This document shows, one piece after another, positions 61,601 through 64,000 of a DNA stretch of 64,000 bases (position 1 is its first letter; each line of letters starts with the position of its first letter). The stretch is taken from the NCBI GenBank assembly GCA_029962745.1, contig CM057155.1, positions 31,651,805 through 31,715,804 of the forward strand. Reading direction: 5' to 3'. A program made the translations under genes and the position numbers. The notes beneath the pieces were generated by a model, which had not been told where the DNA came from, made no database searches, and saw only the letters and a program-made list of their open reading frames with translations. Source of the stretch: Echinometra lucunter (Eukaryota; Echinodermata; Echinoidea; Camarodonta; Echinometridae).

Positions 61601-62713
61601 ACTCCTCTCAGGAAGGAGATACTTGAGCAGATCCACATTGGACACCAAGGGATAGTGAAATCACAACAGAGAGCGAGCTCAGCAGTATACTGGCCTGGCA
61701 TCAACAGAGATGTAGAAGAGATGACCCGAGCTTGCACTACATGCCAGAGACATCAGAGGAGACAGTTGCCAGAACCTCTTCTCAGTCACAAAGTCCCCGA
61801 TAAGCCATGGCAAGTCATTGGGACGGACTTGTTCAGTTTTGAGGGCAGGGATTACTTAATCCTCTCAGACTACTTCTCAAAGTGCCCATTTGTGCGTCAG
61901 GTGACAGGAAGATGCACGAGCAACGCAGTTATCCAGCTCACTAAGGCCATATTTAGTGAACATGGTATTCCTGACCAAGTGATCAGTGACAACGGTCCCC
62001 ATTTTGCTAGTCAGGAGTATGAAGTCTTCAGCAAGACCTGGGGTTTTGAACATACAACCTCTAGCCCACGGTACCCAAGAAGCAACGGGTTCATTGAAAG
62101 ATCCATACAGACGGTGAAGAACCTGATGCGAAAGTGTGTGGAGAACAAGGAGGATGTATATCTCGCAATGTTGTGCCTCAGAACAACACCAATAGATGCA
62201 AATCTTCCATCTCCGTCGGAGATACTTTATGGAAGAGTGGTCAGAAATGATCTACCTACAACGCGCAACAGACAAGTACCAACCCATGAAGACATAAAGA
62301 AACAGCTAAAGGAACGAAGCAAGAAACAATCAGATGACCATGACAGACGCGGGGTCAAACCATTACCAAACCTCCGGATCGGCCAGAAGGCAACCGTCCT
62401 AGACCAGAGATCTGGTCTCTGGACCCCCGTCACTGTGAAGGATGTATGTCAGCAACCAAGATCCTATATTGTCCAAACCCCAAATGGTGGACTACTTAGG
62501 CGGAATAGAACTCACCTTAGAGACATCAGCATGTCACCCAAAAAGGTGCACTTTGCAGACGACCCACCAACCACCGCAAAAGAGAACACAACGAACACGA
62601 ACAACACAAATCAAACAGACAGACCAGACAAAACACTAACCACAGCAAGACAAACTGACAGAACTAGGAGTGGTCGTCATGTGAAGCGACCACGACGACT
62701 TATTGAAGAATGA
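58646..62713 (+). CDS. Gag-Pol polyprotein of the Ty3/Gypsy element (1355 aa)
   Basis: A single uninterrupted frame encodes structural protein and enzymes. Residues 1-190 form a Gag capsid-like region. Two zinc knuckles follow: C198-C201-H205-C210, with one residue fewer than usual before the His, and C217-C220-H225-C230. A basic RGRGRPRFRSQSGRDRKR stretch comes next. The aspartic protease has DTGA at 349-352. Reverse transcriptase has KMDARHGYW (D579) and the catalytic pair at D641-D642 in the context GIADDIVVFG, with alanine where most have Y-x-D-D. RNase H shows D788 (VDAS), E in ERELLAV (about 823-825) and D850. Integrase has H997, H1000, C1030, C1033 and D1061, D1115, E1151 with exact D,D(35)E spacing. 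A GPY/F-like module with RRNRTHL closes the fold, then a basic tail RSGRHVKRPRRL. No chromodomain is evident. Gag and Pol need no frameshift. All catalytic residues are intact. Confidence 0.96.
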   Translation: MARYPEMNWKYPDLAEELKLFRQRMKLCLDDNEVNDPRKRAIKIKIAIGNEGLRRINCSGLSEGDQEIPEKIWEVLENQLEVKMNFRIHRLEFMRHRQKAGESIDEFVSRCRDKAKLCQFRENELAERIVELVISSTPIEAFQKYLLDQPQGYSIDSLLNEGRKYEAIVAGKQCLQTLESNGTASIGAISHPHKGMKCRNCGLSHEPRRCPAYGSKCNGCGQKGHWKKCCRSNLKASKTTENNHQGRGRGRPRFRSQSGRDRKRSQSRKVRSRQDFHPLQFEDQEHGQEENQATVQEDFESLYLETISFSEDLHIDSIPERENKDEVFADISVSLKKKPGDHTLKVKVDTGAQGNVLPTRILKKTHPELIGKDGNPDRSKIIQRHVRLLAYNNSVIPHYGIVKIPCKHDGDWMDTTFYIVDTKSPAILGLPSSKAMKLVILNCSVQQKEQLPLRDKRDLQQRFPDCFTGIGRFPGEFHITLMEDAHPVVHASRKLPIHLQKELKEELDRMQELGVITRVTEPTDWVSSLALSRKSNGKLRVCLDPKDLNRACRRTHHKTPTLEEITHKLSGARVFSKMDARHGYWSIVLDRESSLLTTFNSPYGRYRYQRLPFGLNVSRDIFQEKMDLILERCGGTIGIADDIVVFGRNEKEHDKNMINLMKVSREFGLVFNLEKCECKIPSVKFFGCYYDAEGVHPDPDKVASIRALPSPQNVKDLQRFLGMMQYLSPFLPRLAEHTDALRSLIRSDSEWQWNATHQLAFQRLKDKITEYTTLRYYDPSKPTVIQVDASQRGLGAVLLQDNEPVAFASKALTPTEQRYANIERELLAVVFGCTKFHTYVFGSNFIIESDHKPLENIQHKNLAETPPRLQRMMLKIQPYDFEIVYRPGKEMLLADALSRLGPEQESTMDFDMTIHTIHYSNSKLDEIRNSTSADSTLSKLLDTVIGGWPESPSDLPKEIRPFWSCRDTLSAEDGILMKGNRVFIPTPLRKEILEQIHIGHQGIVKSQQRASSAVYWPGINRDVEEMTRACTTCQRHQRRQLPEPLLSHKVPDKPWQVIGTDLFSFEGRDYLILSDYFSKCPFVRQVTGRCTSNAVIQLTKAIFSEHGIPDQVISDNGPHFASQEYEVFSKTWGFEHTTSSPRYPRSNGFIERSIQTVKNLMRKCVENKEDVYLAMLCLRTTPIDANLPSPSEILYGRVVRNDLPTTRNRQVPTHEDIKKQLKERSKKQSDDHDRRGVKPLPNLRIGQKATVLDQRSGLWTPVTVKDVCQQPRSYIVQTPNGGLLRRNRTHLRDISMSPKKVHFADDPPTTAKENTTNTNNTNQTDRPDKTLTTARQTDRTRSGRHVKRPRRLIEE

Positions 62714-63265
62714 GTATTTATGTGTTTTATGTTCAAAGTATTGGTAATTTGAATACCATTAATAATTCGTTAACTGTATTGGTGTTTGCCTATGATTGAG
62801 TTTTTCTCAAATGTTTAGAAGATTTTAAAAAATGTGATTCTTGGTGAAAACGAATAATTGATGGACAACATAGAAGGTGACATATTCTTTTTGCCTTATA
62901 CTTACCAATGAACGATGTTTATAAGTGCATTGTTTGGATTTGTAACTATTTAAAAAAAAAAAAAAAAAAAAAAAAGTTTTTTTTTTCTCACAAAGCGGGA
63001 AGAAAGCTCTGGTTACAAAGGAAATTAGTTTGTATTATATTCACACGTTTTTAATGCTAGAAAAATAAATACTGTACCGTTGCAAACATACCAAAATGAT
63101 TCATATATGAAAGCAAAGAACAAGGATGTGATTATATATTTTTCACTAGCGATTTAAAAAAAAAAAAAAAATACGGTATAATTTTTCTTCCCCAACAGTT
63201 TTTGTTTGTTAACAGTGATTACTAGAAAAAATAGAGATACCAGTTTCTTTTCTTCTTTTTTTATT
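62714..63265 (+). other. Untranslated stretch between Gag-Pol and the 3' LTR
   Basis: About 550 AT-rich bases with poly-A runs (62951-62974 and 63157-63170). No envelope-like or other coding frame is present. Confidence 0.8.
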
Positions 63266-63277
63266 AGAGAAAGGGGG
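63266..63277 (+). other. Polypurine tract
   Basis: AGAGAAAGGGGG abuts the 3' LTR, as required for plus-strand priming. Confidence 0.9.
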
Positions 63278-63501
63278 TGTCATGTAATTGTTCATTATCG
63301 ATATCATTATCAGTATCGATCGTACATTATGGTAAATGAGTAAAAAGCATTGTGACGTGTACAACATGGAAGCTGCCTTAGTTACCGGTGGTGCCGGAAT
63401 AAAGCCTTGGACATGAATCACTAATACCGGCTTGAACTTAATCTTTGTATGTGTTGGTGATGAGCTTTGTAGAGCCAAGTAATTCATACAAATACACAAC
63501 A
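63278..63501 (+). repeat. 3' LTR of the Ty3/Gypsy element
   Basis: 224 bp, TGTCATGTAATTG to TACACAACA, one difference from the 5' LTR (C at 63406). Followed by the right CACAC duplication at 63502-63506. Confidence 0.97.
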
Positions 63502-64000
63502 CACACTAGGCCTGTTTCAAGTCTAGTACACGATTAAACGTCTGAAAATGTCACTACACGAATAATAGAATTTCTATCGAAATACTCCGAAACATAGCTT
63601 GAACTTCAGAATGATCCATCAAAAATGCGAAATCAATAATAAAATCAAGAATGCTTCTCTCCATTTCAAAGTTTTAAGGTGTGATTGTGTCATTTAGACA
63701 CCTTAAATTCACATGAGAATATCTTTTTTGATCACCAAATTCTTACGTCTCGCGCAGCGAAAACAAGTGTTTCAATAATATTCGGAAGCCAGTGAGCCCT
63801 AACGTGTGTGTGTGAGAGAGCGACTTAATCGCGCATTGCACCATCGTTCACCACAGCGATATGCACCGTAAGCAAGTGAGCTCACTGACGTAATCAAAGA
63901 TACGCTATCACAGTCAGTGTGACAAAATATTTTTGGAACATAGCAATGAACGAAGACGAAAGGATATTACCAAGAAAAAAAAACATTCATACTTGCAAGT
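63502..64000. other. Flank after the retrotransposon, nothing recognised
   Basis: Starts with the CACAC duplication. The remaining 490 bases are AT-rich with no exon matching the missing NTAN1 C-terminus and no repeat that I can name. Confidence 0.6.

Larger units (their letters stand above)
57216..63501 (+). mobile_element. Complete Ty3/Gypsy LTR retrotransposon, 6286 bp
   Basis: All expected parts are present in order: 5' LTR, primer-binding site, leader, one Gag-Pol frame, polypurine tract (63266-63277), 3' LTR and a 5-bp target duplication on both sides. The order protease, reverse transcriptase, RNase H, integrase places it in Ty3/Gypsy rather than Copia. The LTRs differ at one of 224 positions, so insertion was recent. 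There is no envelope frame. It lies in gene orientation, 1.04 kb after the last visible NTAN1 exon. Confidence 0.97.

Noticed and set aside
62714..63265. Envelope gene in the retrotransposon
   Set aside because: No frame of useful length between Gag-Pol and the 3' LTR.

Overview
The window is animal genomic DNA and looks most like an echinoderm, probably a sea urchin. Exons are split by GT-AG introns, most of the sequence is AT-rich and non-coding, and it is crowded with microsatellites, poly-G/C tracts, foldback MITEs and tRNA-derived SINEs. The species call rests on how closely the fascin protein resembles sea urchin fascin, judged from memory and not by a search. There are no bacterial-style operons, rRNAs or CRISPR arrays.

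Layout. (1) 1-6655: repeat-rich DNA upstream of, or in a 5' intron of, fascin. (2) 6656-42392: a fascin gene on the + strand with four coding exons that join in frame into 497 codons. Its 32.7-kb first coding intron (7519-40225) holds most of the repeats. (3) 42393-49338: the fascin 3' flank, then a degenerate array of roughly 35-bp units built on GTGCCCCTTTT, broken up by a TTAA-flanked MITE and a 1.37-kb palindrome. (4) 49339-56176 and beyond: a second + strand gene, protein N-terminal asparagine amidohydrolase (NTAN1). Five internal exons are visible. The N-terminal coding part is not found and may lie in the 500-N assembly gap (49441-49940). The C-terminal exons are outside the window or were not recognised. 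(5) 57216-63501: a complete Ty3/Gypsy LTR retrotransposon with 224-bp LTRs differing at one base, a perfect 5-bp target duplication (CACAC), a primer-binding site, a polypurine tract and an uninterrupted 1355-residue Gag-Pol frame. It is young and may still be active. (6) 63502-64000: the flank beyond it.

The two host genes are unrelated in function. Fascin bundles actin in filopodia; NTAN1 converts N-terminal Asn to Asp in the N-degron pathway. The richest layer is the mobile DNA. At least three separate MITE families use TTAA target sites. There is also a 9-bp-TSD Mutator-like element, two TA-flanked elements, a LINE 3' end, and SINEs whose tails appear to have grown into long ATT microsatellites. 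I see no convincing new multi-gene system. The most notable items are the intact retrotransposon, the TTAA MITE set, a partial NTAN1 exon duplication, and the array-plus-palindrome region between the two genes.
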